NCBI RefSeq assembly: GCF_014873755.1
Contig: NZ_JADBEG010000001.1
Span: 3,040,501-3,104,500 of the forward strand
Reading direction: 5' to 3'
Length of the DNA: 64,000 bases
DNA from: Amycolatopsis lexingtonensis
Lineage (GTDB): Bacteria; Actinomycetota; Actinomycetes; Mycobacteriales; Pseudonocardiaceae
In this document: positions 23,160 through 31,716 of the stretch, one piece after another
Layout of the letters: each line of letters begins with the position of its first letter
How positions within the stretch are numbered: the first letter of the stretch is position 1
Position numbers and translations under genes: made by a program
Notes under the pieces: model-generated
What the model was told of the DNA's origin: nothing
What the model saw: the letters and a program-made list of their open reading frames with translations, nothing else
Database searches by the model: none

Positions 23160-24058
23160 GCCGTCTTCTCCGGGCGGACCACGAGCACCGGGCACTGGGC
23201 GTGCTGGACCAGCGCCTGGCTCGTCGAGCCCAGGAGCATGCCCGAGAAGCCGCCGCGGCCCCGGCTGCCGACCACCACGAGCTGCGCCGCCGCGGAGGCC
23301 TCGAGCAGCGCGTGCCGCGGCCGGTTGCGCACGAGCACTCGGCGGATTTCGACGTCGGGGTACTTCTCCTGCCAGCCGGCGAGCCGCTGGCCGAGCAAGC
23401 GCTCTTCGTCCTCTTCCAGGCTTTCCGGCTGGGGCAGGAGCCGGGCGGTGCCGTAAGCGTCCTCCCAGGTGACGTCGTTCCAGGCGTGCAGCGCGGTCAG
23501 CGGCGCCCCGCGCAGCGAGGCTTCCTCGAACGCGACGGCGATGGCCTGCTCGCTGTTCGGGCTGCCGTCGACCCCGACCACGACCGGGCCGGCCTCCGGG
23601 ATCGTCGAGTCGGCGCGCCCGCGGACGACGGCGACCGGCGAGTGGGCGTGGCTGACGACCGAAGCCGCCGTGCCGCCGAGCAGCATGTCCGCGAAACCGT
23701 CGGTGCCGGTCCGGCCCACCACGAGCAGCCGGGCGTGCCGGGACTCGTCGATGAGCAGCGGCACCGGCGGGTCGTTCGGCAGGTCCGTCGTGACGACGAG
23801 GTCCTTGTCGATCGACGCCGCCAGGCTGCGCGCGTCGGCCACGACCCGCTCGCCGTCGGCGCGGATCGCGTCGAACAACGCCTCCGCGCCCGCGCCGAGC
23901 ACGCCGCCCCCGTAGTACACGCCGGCGAGCTGGAGCCCGTGCACGATCCTGAGTTCGAGGTGCCGGAGCGAGGCGATCTTCGCCGCCCACGCGACGGCGG
24001 CGGTACTGCCCGCCGACCCGTCCACGCCGACGGTGATCCTCGGGTCCGTGGTGCTCAT
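23156..24058 (-). CDS. Universal stress protein, tandem UspA domains
   Basis: 300 residues, two UspA domains (about 5-150 and 155-297). Each has the [18 protein letters not shown] type start; the ATP loops read [19 protein letters not shown] and [18 protein letters not shown]. Resembles Rv2005c/Rv2623-type dormancy USPs of M. tuberculosis, which bind ATP and restrain growth. Its ATG overlaps the CBS stop (ATGA) and its TGA overlaps the phosphoketolase GTG, so the three are one translational unit. Confidence 0.93.
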   Translation of the reverse strand: MSTTDPRITVGVDGSAGSTAAVAWAAKIASLRHLELRIVHGLQLAGVYYGGGVLGAGAEALFDAIRADGERVVADARSLAASIDKDLVVTTDLPNDPPVPLLIDESRHARLLVVGRTGTDGFADMLLGGTAASVVSHAHSPVAVVRGRADSTIPEAGPVVVGVDGSPNSEQAIAVAFEEASLRGAPLTALHAWNDVTWEDAYGTARLLPQPESLEEDEERLLGQRLAGWQEKYPDVEIRRVLVRNRPRHALLEASAAAQLVVVGSRGRGGFSGMLLGSTSQALVQHAQCPVLVVRPEKTA

Positions 24059-24663
24059 CGGTTCTGCTCCTCACCCGCGTAGGCGGTTTCGGCGGCGACG
24101 ACCCCCGGCACGGCGAGCGCCAGCAGCTGGGCGACGTGCCGGTCGGAGTCGTCGTCGAACTGGTCGGTGATGTGGACGAACCCGTCGCGGACGTCGACGC
24201 CCCAGCGGCCGCTGCCGCCGTAGATCTCCAAGCGGTGCTTGACGTCCCGGGCGATCTCGACGTCGTCCCGCGCGAGCACGCGCACGACGTCGCCGCGGGT
24301 GACGATGCCGACGACGGCCGAGCCGTCGACGATCGGCACCGCGCGGATCCGCGCGTCCACCAGCGCCTGGCACAGATCGGCGACGTCGGTGCCGGTGCTC
24401 ATGGCGGTGACGGGGGTGGTCATCAGGTCGCCCGCGGTCTTGCCGGCCACGGCCACGCGGGGCTCGTGGGTGTAGCGGGGGTCGGCCGGGATGCGGCCGC
24501 GGATCAGGTCGGCCTCGGTGACGATGCCGACCAGCCGGTCGTCGTCGTCCACCACGGGCAGTGCGGTGAAGCCGTGCGCGGACAGCAGTTCGGCCGCCTC
24601 CTTGGCGGACGTCCACGGGTGCACGGTGATCACCGGCGCGGTCATCAGGTCGCGTGCTCGCAT
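24055..24663 (-). CDS. CBS-pair and BON domain protein
   Basis: 202 residues starting [19 protein letters not shown]. Two CBS motifs (about 1-60 and 77-135, each opening with DLMT plus a hydrophobic/Pro stretch) form a Bateman module that usually binds adenine nucleotides. The C-terminal part (about 137-195, [10 protein letters not shown] then [14 protein letters not shown]) fits a BON domain. M. tuberculosis Hrp1 (Rv2626c), a DosR target, is CBS-only; the added BON is a difference. First gene of the operon, box about 82 bp upstream. Probable energy sensor; partner unknown. Confidence 0.88.
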   Translation of the reverse strand: MRARDLMTAPVITVHPWTSAKEAAELLSAHGFTALPVVDDDDRLVGIVTEADLIRGRIPADPRYTHEPRVAVAGKTAGDLMTTPVTAMSTGTDVADLCQALVDARIRAVPIVDGSAVVGIVTRGDVVRVLARDDVEIARDVKHRLEIYGGSGRWGVDVRDGFVHITDQFDDDSDRHVAQLLALAVPGVVAAETAYAGEEQNR

Positions 24664-24744
24664 CGGGTGTTCCTGCCTTTCGGGTCACCTCCCAACGTAG
24701 GCAGGCGGCAGCCGGGCAACCGCTGGCGTCGGTCACCGGTCGTG

Positions 24745-24758
24745 GGGACTTATGTCCT
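24745..24758. promoter_or_regulatory. DevR-like box, strong
   Basis: GGGACTTATGTCCT matches 12 of 14 positions, with intact GGAC/GTCC arms around TTAT. A poor second site (7 of 14) lies at 24723-24736. It overlaps the stop codon of the upstream CHAD gene, so the CBS-USP-xfp operon appears to have its own promoter inside a long run of minus-strand genes. Confidence 0.7.
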
Positions 24759-25886
24759 TTCGCGCGCCGGTGTCCACAACGGACGAAGGTCCCGGCGGAG
24801 GTCGCGCCACGCTCCGGGCAGCGCCGACGCGCAGCGTTCGGCCGAGGCCGCTTCGGCGTCGATGATCGCGGCGAGGCCGCCGTCGCGGGCTTCGAGCACC
24901 CGCAGGTGCGCTCGTGCGACGACCGCGTCCTGGAATTCCCCGAGCAGGTCCTGGAAGTCCCGCAACGGCCCGGTGCCGACCGGCAGCACCCCGGCGCCGG
25001 CTTCCAGCGCGTACCTCAGCCGCTTGGCGGCCTTGCGGACCTCGTGGACCGCGCGATCCCGGTCCGGCGCCGCGGGCAGCGCGGCCACCCGGCCGTCGAC
25101 GTCGTCGGCCATCGCCCGCGCGAGCCGGCTCAGGACCTTCGCGGCCGGCCGCCGCGCGGCTTTCGGCCACTCGCGCCGCGGCTGCTCGCTCAGGACCACC
25201 TCGAGCACGTCGAGGGCGTTGAGCAGCTGCACGTACCGGTGGCTGTCCAGCGCGCGCCGCACCCGGGCGTTCCCTTCCTCGGTGAGCTCCGCGAAGTACG
25301 CGTCCGTCCGCTCCCGGGCCCAGGCCCGCGAGCGCGCCCACTGGACTTCGGTGTCACGGGCGGGCGCGAGCTCGCCGCCCAGCCAGCGCAGGGCGCCGCC
25401 GAGCTCCTTCAGCAGCTTGCGCCCGCCGAGCACCGGCGCGTAGACGGAGAAGACGCCCCGCAGCCGCCGCGCGGCCACGCGCATCCGGTGCACCGAGTCG
25501 GGCTTGCCCTGCCGGACGGCCAGGTCGGCGGCGGCGAGCGCGGCGATCTGAGCCCGCACGTACTCAAGGACCACGCACCGGGCGGAGCCGTCGGACGGCC
25601 GGGCCGGTGCGGTCAGGCGGCCACCGACCAGGGCCCGCAGCTCGGCCGGGCCGCCCCGCAGCCGCGCGACCGGCACCAGCTCGTCGCCACGGGTGTAGGC
25701 GCGCACGAGCCGGGACAAGGTCGGCGGCACCGCCCGCGGGGAGCCGGCGACGCCGACCGGACCGTCCGGGGTGTCGAGGCACCACCGGCCGGCGTGGTTG
25801 CCCAGCGTCAGGCCGTTGCGGAGCAGGCGCAGCGAATCGGTGTCGAAGAACTCCGTTTCGTGCCGGACGGTGACGGACGCGCTCAT
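24750..25886 (-). CDS. CHAD-domain protein with a CYTH-like N-terminus
   Basis: 378 residues. The N-terminal 90 or so (VRHETEFFDTDSLRLLRNGL, CLDTPDG) look like a shortened CYTH/triphosphate-tunnel domain. The CHAD domain (about 105-375) is helical and rich in His/Arg: SVHRMRVAARRLRG and AVHEVRKAAKRLRYALEAG are the two paired H-x3-R-x3-K/R-R-x-R repeats that bind polyphosphate. ATG 25886 overlaps the membrane protein stop (ATGA). With PPK2 at 31717 it points to polyphosphate handling in the same programme. Confidence 0.86.
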   Translation of the reverse strand: MSASVTVRHETEFFDTDSLRLLRNGLTLGNHAGRWCLDTPDGPVGVAGSPRAVPPTLSRLVRAYTRGDELVPVARLRGGPAELRALVGGRLTAPARPSDGSARCVVLEYVRAQIAALAAADLAVRQGKPDSVHRMRVAARRLRGVFSVYAPVLGGRKLLKELGGALRWLGGELAPARDTEVQWARSRAWARERTDAYFAELTEEGNARVRRALDSHRYVQLLNALDVLEVVLSEQPRREWPKAARRPAAKVLSRLARAMADDVDGRVAALPAAPDRDRAVHEVRKAAKRLRYALEAGAGVLPVGTGPLRDFQDLLGEFQDAVVARAHLRVLEARDGGLAAIIDAEAASAERCASALPGAWRDLRRDLRPLWTPARERT

Positions 25887-26290
25887 GGCGACCCCAGTCT
25901 CCGGCGGGCCAGCAGCGCCAGCCCGGCCAAGACGATCAACAGCGCCACGGTCACCCACTGCACCGGTGCCCGCAGGCCGATGACGCCGAACTGGATCGCC
26001 AGCCAGCCGGCGAGCACCGCGCAGGCGGCGAGGGCCGCGACCGGCGCGCGGAAGTCGATCCGCCAGGCGAACACCGAGGCCGCGGCCAAGGACCCGCCGA
26101 CCACGAGCACGAGCGCGATCCCGGGCAGCACCCAGCTGGTCAGGCCGAGCGGGGCCAGCCATTCGACGGGCATCGCGAACCCCGGTGCCCCGGCGGCCAG
26201 CGAGATCCCGCCGTACACCGCGCTCGCGGCGAGCAGCGTCTCGAACGTGGCCAGCAGGCGCATCGTGGCCCGGACCCGCAAGGTGGTCAC
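25883..26290 (-). CDS. Small four-helix membrane protein
   Basis: 135 residues from GTG 26290, which overlaps the USP stop as GTGA. Predicted membrane segments lie at about 10-30, 44-64, 72-92 and 102-124; the C-terminus is positive (ARRRLGSP). I do not recognise a family. The frame can be extended to 26329, but that would run into the USP gene. Coupled on both sides, so function is probably tied to the USP-CHAD operon. Confidence 0.72.
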   Translation of the reverse strand: MTTLRVRATMRLLATFETLLAASAVYGGISLAAGAPGFAMPVEWLAPLGLTSWVLPGIALVLVVGGSLAAASVFAWRIDFRAPVAALAACAVLAGWLAIQFGVIGLRAPVQWVTVALLIVLAGLALLARRRLGSP

Positions 26291-27192
26291 CTCCCGGTCC
26301 GCTGGGGACGCACGACGGCCACCGGGCACGGCGCGTGCGCGATCAGCGCCTGGCTGACCGAGCCGAGCAGCATGCCGGTGAACCCGCCACGGCCCCGGCA
26401 GCCCACCACGACCAGCTGCGCGTGCTCACCGCGCTCCAGCAGTGCGCGGACCGGCCGCCCGCGCGTGACGTCGAACTCGATCGCGACGTCCGGGTACTTC
26501 GCCTGCCAGCCCGCCACCTGCTGCGCGAGCTTGTCCCGCTCCGCCTGCTGGATCGCCGCCGGGTCCTCCTCCAGCGGATGTGGCCGCAGCATGCCGTCGG
26601 CCAGGACGTCGCTCCACGTGTGCAGCGCGATGAGCCCGGTGCCGCGCAGCCGGGCCTCCTCGCAGGCGAACGCCAGCGCGGCCTCGCTGTCGGGCGAGCC
26701 GTCCGCGCCGACGAGCACCGGTCCGGTGACCGGCGGCGGGTCGTGCGGGGTCCGGCCGCGGACCACGACGATCGGGCAGCGCGCGTGCGCCACGATCGAG
26801 ACGGCGGTGGAGCCGACGAGCAGGCCGGTGAACCCGCCCAGCCCCCGCGAGCCCAGCACGACGAGTTCGGCGTGCTGGGACTCCTGCACCAGCGCCGTGA
26901 CCGGGCTCCATTCGCGCGCCGCGGTGGTGATTTCGGCCGCCGGATATGCTTCGAGCACCGCCGCCTCGGCTCCGGTGAGCCACTCTTCGGCTCGTTCCGC
27001 CAGGCCCGCGCGGACCTGCTCGTGGGTGCCGAACGCGGCGGGCGCGCGCACCGTCGGCAAGGTGTAGACCTGCACCAGCCGCAGCGGGCGGCCGCGGCGG
27101 ACGGCTTCCCCGCCGGCCCAGACGGCGGCCTCGACCGCCGACGAGGACCCGTCGATCCCGGCGACGACCGCGCCCTCAACGAACCCGGACAT
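26287..27192 (-). CDS. Universal stress protein, tandem UspA domains
   Basis: 301 residues. Domain 1 (about 8-150) and domain 2 (about 157-297) each carry a GIDGSSS/GADGSPD start and ATP loops VLGSRGLGGFTGLLVGST and VVGCRGRGGFTGMLLGSV. Close to the paralogue at 23156. Overlaps the DUF1918 gene by 17 bp upstream and the membrane protein by 4 bp downstream. Confidence 0.92.
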   Translation of the reverse strand: MSGFVEGAVVAGIDGSSSAVEAAVWAGGEAVRRGRPLRLVQVYTLPTVRAPAAFGTHEQVRAGLAERAEEWLTGAEAAVLEAYPAAEITTAAREWSPVTALVQESQHAELVVLGSRGLGGFTGLLVGSTAVSIVAHARCPIVVVRGRTPHDPPPVTGPVLVGADGSPDSEAALAFACEEARLRGTGLIALHTWSDVLADGMLRPHPLEEDPAAIQQAERDKLAQQVAGWQAKYPDVAIEFDVTRGRPVRALLERGEHAQLVVVGCRGRGGFTGMLLGSVSQALIAHAPCPVAVVRPQRTGR

Positions 27193-27454
27193 GACCGTCC
27201 TCCTCGTGGATGGCCCGCCGGAACCGGTCGAATCGAGTCGACGCGCGGTCTTCGGCCGCCTTCTCTTCGGCAGCGGTCAGGACGACCGCGTCGGGGCCGG
27301 GGAAGACGGTCGACACGTGGTCGTCGGCCGTCCAGCGGACGACGTAGGGCGGCGCTCCGTCGGCGGAGCGGACCTCCAGGATCCGGCCGCGCTGTTCGGG
27401 CGCGTCGACCCGCGGGCCCTTGACGACGAGCCAGTCGCCCGGCTGTGCGTGCAT
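27176..27454 (-). CDS. DUF1918 protein
   Basis: 92 residues. MHAQPGDWLVVKGPRVDAPEQRGRI...PYVVRWTADDHVSTVFPGPD is the usual DUF1918 pattern, an SH3-like small barrel common in actinobacteria. The C-terminal 25 residues are charged and helical. Function unknown. Lies 13 bp after the DUF4389 gene; ATG 27454 preceded by GAGGAAGG. Confidence 0.85.
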   Translation of the reverse strand: MHAQPGDWLVVKGPRVDAPEQRGRILEVRSADGAPPYVVRWTADDHVSTVFPGPDAVVLTAAEEKAAEDRASTRFDRFRRAIHEEDGHVRVR

Positions 27455-27467
27455 GATCGTTCCTTCC

Positions 27468-28850
27468 TCAACTGTCCACTGTGGATTGTTCGGGCGGGGT
27501 GGGCGCCCCCGGCCGCCGCGAAGCGCGGTGGGCGGCGGCGCCGATCAGGACGGCACCACCGGCCAGCGCCACGGCCCCGGAAACCAGCAGCGCCAGCGCG
27601 ATCCAGCCCAGCGCGGGTGCGGTCGAGCCCGCTTCGGCGCGCACGGACACCCCGCGCGAACCGTCCGCGTTCATCACCACGGCGGTCCAGTTCCCGTCGA
27701 GCACCGGCCAGCCGACGGTCTGCGTTCCCGCGCCGGACGCGCCGGCGACCCACACCCCGGCGGCGTCGCCGGGCGGGACGGCCGGGGCACCGCCCGGGTG
27801 CGTGCGGTTCCCGGCCGTCGTGTACTCCGTGGCGGCCAGGTAGCGCTCGACGTCGGCGGTGCGGCCGATGCCGACGAAGACCGGGCGGCCGGCGGAGTCC
27901 GTGGCCCGGATCCGGACGTCGCCGAGCACTACGTCGGCCTTGGGCGCGGCCACGCCCCGCAGCCGCACCGGGTCGGTGGCGACCGCGTAGCCGTTCGAAA
28001 CGAACGTGCTCGACGCGGTGAGGTAGCCGTCGGCGTCGCGCTGGGTGCGATCCGCCCACAGCGCGGTCCCGCCACCGGTGAGCAGGCCCATCGACCCGAG
28101 CACCAGCACCGCGCCGGTCACCGCGGCGGCGATCCGCCCGGCGGACCAGCCGGCCGCGTGGGGGTGGGGCGCGTGCGGGTGCGGAGGCTCGTGGCCGGCT
28201 TCCGCGCCGCCCATGTCCAGCCGGAACGGCGGGTACTCGTCGGTCATCAGGGACACGTAGGCCGCGACGCGCAGCACCCAGCGATCCATGCCGAGGACGA
28301 AGTCGAAGATCGGCCGGGGATAGCGGCCGGTGAACAGCAGCACCACGCCGGCCACGAGGACCAGCACGCCGACGAGTCCGCCGGCGGCCCAGTCGAAGTC
28401 GTCGTCGCTCGCGCGGAAGACCAGCCAGCTGCCGCCGCCGGCGAACAGGCCCACGATGACGAGGTGCGGGATGGCCAGCAGCCACCACTTCACCAGCACC
28501 AGTCCGCGCGAAAGCCGTTCGGGGTAGGCGATTTCGAGCCGGGCCGGGTAGTCCGGGACGTCGGCGAAGGTGAACGGCGGGTACCGGTCGGTGCCCAGCG
28601 CGGCGTAGGAGTAGTACTGCACCCGCCAGCTCCAGCGCAGCACCCCGGAGGTGAAGTCGAACAGCGGCCGCGGGTACCGGCCGGTCACCAGGATCGCGAA
28701 GAACGCCGCGATCGTGACGAACGGGTAGGCGAACCACAGGAACGCCAGGATCACGTAGTGCGGGATGGCCAGCAGCCACTTCACCAGCCAGAGACCGCGG
28801 GACAGCGGCTCGTCCAGGGTCGCCTCGACCCGGACCGGGTAGTCGGTCAT
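27468..28850 (-). CDS. DUF4389 membrane protein with extracytoplasmic domain
   Basis: 460 residues. Two DUF4389 units (about 1-95 and 100-195), each with a P-x-R-x-E...LSRGL start, two membrane helices and a TGRYPRPxFDF motif followed by RWxxRVxxY. A His/Pro-rich linker (about 210-225) leads to another membrane segment (about 235-255), a soluble, probably external, domain and a final helix (about 420-445). ATG 28850 follows GAAAGGAG; the upstream frame belongs to the flavodoxin gene. Function unknown; frequently found near USP genes in actinobacteria as far as I recall. Confidence 0.78.
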   Translation of the reverse strand: MTDYPVRVEATLDEPLSRGLWLVKWLLAIPHYVILAFLWFAYPFVTIAAFFAILVTGRYPRPLFDFTSGVLRWSWRVQYYSYAALGTDRYPPFTFADVPDYPARLEIAYPERLSRGLVLVKWWLLAIPHLVIVGLFAGGGSWLVFRASDDDFDWAAGGLVGVLVLVAGVVLLFTGRYPRPIFDFVLGMDRWVLRVAAYVSLMTDEYPPFRLDMGGAEAGHEPPHPHAPHPHAAGWSAGRIAAAVTGAVLVLGSMGLLTGGGTALWADRTQRDADGYLTASSTFVSNGYAVATDPVRLRGVAAPKADVVLGDVRIRATDSAGRPVFVGIGRTADVERYLAATEYTTAGNRTHPGGAPAVPPGDAAGVWVAGASGAGTQTVGWPVLDGNWTAVVMNADGSRGVSVRAEAGSTAPALGWIALALLVSGAVALAGGAVLIGAAAHRASRRPGAPTPPEQSTVDS

Positions 28851-29371
28851 GGCACGCTCCTTTCCGCGTGGGCCAGGCTCGTCCCGATCTCGCGCCCCCA
28901 CGCGCGGATCGACGGCCAGTCCCGGTTGTCGGCGTCGGGGACCCGCAGCGCCGTCACGACGGCGCGCTCGGGGAACTTCAAGAGGTGGCGGTCGATCTTG
29001 CCGCCGAAGAGCCGGTGCCCCCGCGCGTCCAGCCGCCGTACGAGGTCCTCGACGGCGACGGGCTCCTCCGCCGGGCGCTTCTGCTCGCCGACCGGGCCAC
29101 TCGAGAAGAGCCAGACCGGCACCCGGCGGAGTTCGTCCGAAAAGGACTCCGCGAGCTTCCTGGCCGGCTCGATCCAGTGTCCCAGGTAGACAGCGCTGCC
29201 GAGGACCACGGCGTCGAAGCCCTCGACCGACCGCACCAGGCCCGCGTCCCGGACGTCGACCAGCGACCACACCCCGGCGTCGGTCAGCGCCGAGCCGATC
29301 GCGGTGCCCACGGCCTCGGCGATCTCCCTGGTGGCTCCGTGCCGGGTCGCCACCGCCACGAGGACCTTCAT
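28847..29371 (-). CDS. Flavodoxin-domain protein (HemG-like type)
   Basis: 174 residues. MKVLVAVATRHGATREIAEAVG is the flavodoxin phosphate-binding loop of the menaquinone-dependent protoporphyrinogen oxidase (HemG) subgroup, followed by DAVVLGSAVYLGHW and WLFSSGPVG for the isoalloxazine loops. An FMN electron carrier, partner unknown. Its ATG overlaps the CBS-BON stop and its stop overlaps the DUF4389 start, both by 4 bp. Confidence 0.88.
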   Translation of the reverse strand: MKVLVAVATRHGATREIAEAVGTAIGSALTDAGVWSLVDVRDAGLVRSVEGFDAVVLGSAVYLGHWIEPARKLAESFSDELRRVPVWLFSSGPVGEQKRPAEEPVAVEDLVRRLDARGHRLFGGKIDRHLLKFPERAVVTALRVPDADNRDWPSIRAWGREIGTSLAHAERSVP

Positions 29372-29955
29372 GTCCGCACCGAGGCGTCTTCCCACAGCTC
29401 GACGCCGACGACGCCGTAGATCGTCCTGGCCAGCGCGGTCACCACGCGGCGCTCGGCCTCGTCGACGAAGACACCGCGGATCGTCACCATCCCGCCGGTG
29501 ACGGAGATCGTCCAGCGGTCGCGGTGACTGGAGTAGTCGGTCAGCAGCGCGTTGAGGTGCGACGCGATGGTGTCGTCCTGCCGCACCAGCGGGCTGAGCA
29601 TGTCGCGGCGACTGACGATGCCCACGAGCACGCCCTCGTCGTCGACCACCGGGATGCTGCGCAACCGATCCCCCAGCATGTGCCGCGCGATCTCGGCGAC
29701 GTCGGTGTCGAGCTGCACGGTCTGGGCCGGCGAGGTCATCTTCGTTCCCACCAGCGCTTCCGCCGCCGGCCCCTCGCCGGGGACACTGCTGCGCAGCGCG
29801 TCGGCTTCGGTGAACATCCCCAGCACGGCGTCCTCCGCCCCCACCACCGGCAGGGCCGCGACGCAGTGCTCGGTGAGCAGCACGATCGCTTCGCGGACCG
29901 GCGTGGCCGGGCCGACCCGGACCACGGGCCTCGTCATGATGTCGCGTGCCTTCAC
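29368..29955 (-). CDS. CBS-pair and BON domain protein
   Basis: 195 residues from GTG 29955, with AAAGGA upstream. Begins VKARDIMTRPVVRVGPATPV. CBS motifs about 1-60 and 73-130; BON-like region about 138-190 (SVTGGMVTIRGVFVDEAERR). Second of three such paralogues. Follows the USP by 11 bp. A likely adenylate-responsive regulatory protein. Confidence 0.88.
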   Translation of the reverse strand: MKARDIMTRPVVRVGPATPVREAIVLLTEHCVAALPVVGAEDAVLGMFTEADALRSSVPGEGPAAEALVGTKMTSPAQTVQLDTDVAEIARHMLGDRLRSIPVVDDEGVLVGIVSRRDMLSPLVRQDDTIASHLNALLTDYSSHRDRWTISVTGGMVTIRGVFVDEAERRVVTALARTIYGVVGVELWEDASVRT

Positions 29956-29966
29956 TTCGATTCCTT

Positions 29967-30773
29967 TCAGTGCACGACCGCGACCGGGCAGGCCGCGTGC
30001 GCGAGCAGTGCGTTGCCGGTCGAGCCCAGCACCCCGCCGGCGACCGGGCCGCGGCCGCGCGTGCCCACGACGATCAAGCGAGCGTCGGGAGCCGCGTCCC
30101 GCAGGGCGCGCGCCGGAACGCGGTCCGCCACGACCTTGGTGACGACCTCGAGGTCCGGGTACTTGCCGATCCAGCTCGCGACCCGGGCCTCCAGCTCCAG
30201 CTGTTCGGCGACGCCGTCGCCGCCGTGCCGGGCGTGGACGACCAGCACCGGCGCCCGCGCCGCGTCGGCCGCCTCGAAGGCGAACCGCAACGCGTGCTCG
30301 CTGGACTCGGACCGGTCGACCCCGGCGACGACGGGCCCGGTCCGGATCGGCTGGTGGCCCGGGACCACGACGACGGGGCACGGCGCCTCCGCCGCCACGC
30401 GCAGGGCGACCGAACCGATCAGCGCACCGCGCAGCCCGCCGAGCCCGTGCGAACCGAGGACGACCATCTCGGCATCGGCCGCCTCGGCGAGCAGGACGTC
30501 GACCGCGAGCCCCAGCCGGACCGCCGTCTCCACCTGCAGTCCCGGTGCCCATTCGCGGGCGATCTCGGCGGCCCGGCGGAGCCAGCGGTAAACGTGTTCG
30601 AGCAGGAGCTCGTCGTGGTCCCGGGGAGTGGGGTCGTCGAACACACAGGCGTGCAGCAGCCGCAGCGCGGTGCCGCGGCGCGACGCTTCCCTCGCGGCCC
30701 AGCGTACGGCTTCGAACGAAGGTGCCGAAGCGTCCACACCGGCGAGCACCGGGCGGTTCGGGGTTGCGGTCAT
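29967..30773 (-). CDS. Universal stress protein, tandem UspA domains
   Basis: 268 residues, somewhat shorter than the other tandem USPs. Domain starts VLAGVDASAPS and VVAGVDRSESS; ATP loops VLGSHGLGGLRGALIGSVA and VVGTRGRGPVAGGVLGSTG. First gene of an eight-gene minus-strand operon (USP, CBS-BON, flavodoxin, DUF4389, DUF1918, USP, membrane protein, CHAD) that starts at the tandem box pair 30830-30865. Confidence 0.92.
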   Translation of the reverse strand: MTATPNRPVLAGVDASAPSFEAVRWAAREASRRGTALRLLHACVFDDPTPRDHDELLLEHVYRWLRRAAEIAREWAPGLQVETAVRLGLAVDVLLAEAADAEMVVLGSHGLGGLRGALIGSVALRVAAEAPCPVVVVPGHQPIRTGPVVAGVDRSESSEHALRFAFEAADAARAPVLVVHARHGGDGVAEQLELEARVASWIGKYPDLEVVTKVVADRVPARALRDAAPDARLIVVGTRGRGPVAGGVLGSTGNALLAHAACPVAVVH

Positions 30774-30829
30774 CGAATCCTCCCTGCGGGTCCGGAATGA
30801 GCATGAGGCGGGCGGGTACTCGCCGGTCA

Positions 30830-30865
30830 GGGCACGAAGTCCCTTTCACCGGGGACCAAATCCGC
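30830..30865. promoter_or_regulatory. Tandem DevR-like boxes, divergent promoter
   Basis: GGGCACGAAGTCCC (30830-30843) and GGGACCAAATCCGC (30852-30865), each 10 of 14, starts exactly 22 bp apart. They lie between the eight-gene USP operon (-) and the SRPBCC-like gene (+). Confidence 0.65.
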
Positions 30866-30900
30866 CTGTCCCCGGGGGCCGGGTCCACGACCCTGGGGCG

Positions 30901-31518
30901 ATGACCGCACCCGATCTGTTCATCGACCACTTCCTGCCGCACCCGCACTTCGAGCTGGCGCGCACCGAGATCGTGGACGCACCCGTCAGGGAGACCTACG
31001 CGGCGGCGCGCGAACTCGACTTCACCGATGTCCGCGGCGGCGTCGTCTCCGCGGCCGGCTGGCTGCGCCTGCTGCCCGAACGCTGGCACAACCGACGGCA
31101 CGGCCCACCACGCCGCCCCACCCGCCTGACGCCGGACGACCTCGACGCGGGCTCCGAGTGGGCCCTGCTCGGCGACCGGCCGGGCAGCGAGTTCGCGCTC
31201 GGTGTCACGGGCAAGTTCTGGAAGCCGGTGATCACCTGGCACCGGGTGGCGGCCGAGGACTTCGCGGCCTTCGACGAACCCGGCTACGGGAAGCTCGTCC
31301 TGGCCGTGGCGGCGTTTCCCTACGGCCCGCACCGCACGGTGCTGACGGTGCACACGAGGATCCGGCTGAGCGACCCCGAAAGCTGGGTGAAGTTCCGGCG
31401 ATACTGGCGGGTCTCCCGGCCCGCCATCGGGTGGGTGCACACCGCGCTGATCCGCACGATCGCCGCGAACGCCCGGACCCGGGCGCTCGCGGCTTACCGG
31501 CGCACCGATCAGTCCTGA
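30901..31518 (+). CDS. Putative SRPBCC-like (START-fold) ligand-binding protein
   Basis: 205 residues. The start (FELARTEIVDAPVRETYAAARELDFTDVRG) and the ending GPHRTVLTVHTRIRLSDPESWVKFRRYWRVSRP resemble DUF2867/SRPBCC-type lipid or polyketide-binding folds, but I cannot name a family firmly. ATG 30901 stands 36 bp after a DevR-like box with no strong ribosome site, so the message may be nearly leaderless. The 3' end overlaps the small gene at 31509 by 10 bp. Confidence 0.62.
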   Translation: MTAPDLFIDHFLPHPHFELARTEIVDAPVRETYAAARELDFTDVRGGVVSAAGWLRLLPERWHNRRHGPPRRPTRLTPDDLDAGSEWALLGDRPGSEFALGVTGKFWKPVITWHRVAAEDFAAFDEPGYGKLVLAVAAFPYGPHRTVLTVHTRIRLSDPESWVKFRRYWRVSRPAIGWVHTALIRTIAANARTRALAAYRRTDQS

Positions 31519-31700
31519 CGTCCGCCCACCGGCTGCCGAGGTGCGTCCGCGGCGGCCGGCACCTCGTCTTCTTCGTTCTCCTTGACCGCGTGGTGTTCGA
31601 CCGCGTGCAGGTAGCGGCCCACCACCGGGCCGTGCCGGCCGCGCTCGGCGACGTCCCGCCGAGCCTCCGCCTCGATGGCGGCCTTTTCCTTGTCGTCCAT
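31509..31700 (-). CDS. Small acidic hypothetical protein
   Basis: 63 residues, MDDKEKAAIEAEARRDVAERG then GPVVGRYLHAVEHHAVKENEEDE. Charged, no membrane segment. GGAGAGAAC precedes ATG 31700. Lies 16 bp after the PPK2 gene on the same strand, so probably co-transcribed. Family not recognised. Confidence 0.55.
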   Translation of the reverse strand: MDDKEKAAIEAEARRDVAERGRHGPVVGRYLHAVEHHAVKENEEDEVPAAADAPRQPVGGRQD

Positions 31701-31716
31701 GGTTCTCTCCTCCGGT

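Noticed and set aside
27470..27486. Short palindromic CCACTGTGG-type sequence, also seen near 14489 and 39276
   Set aside because: Only three copies, two inside coding sequence; too few to call a functional repeat without a genome count.
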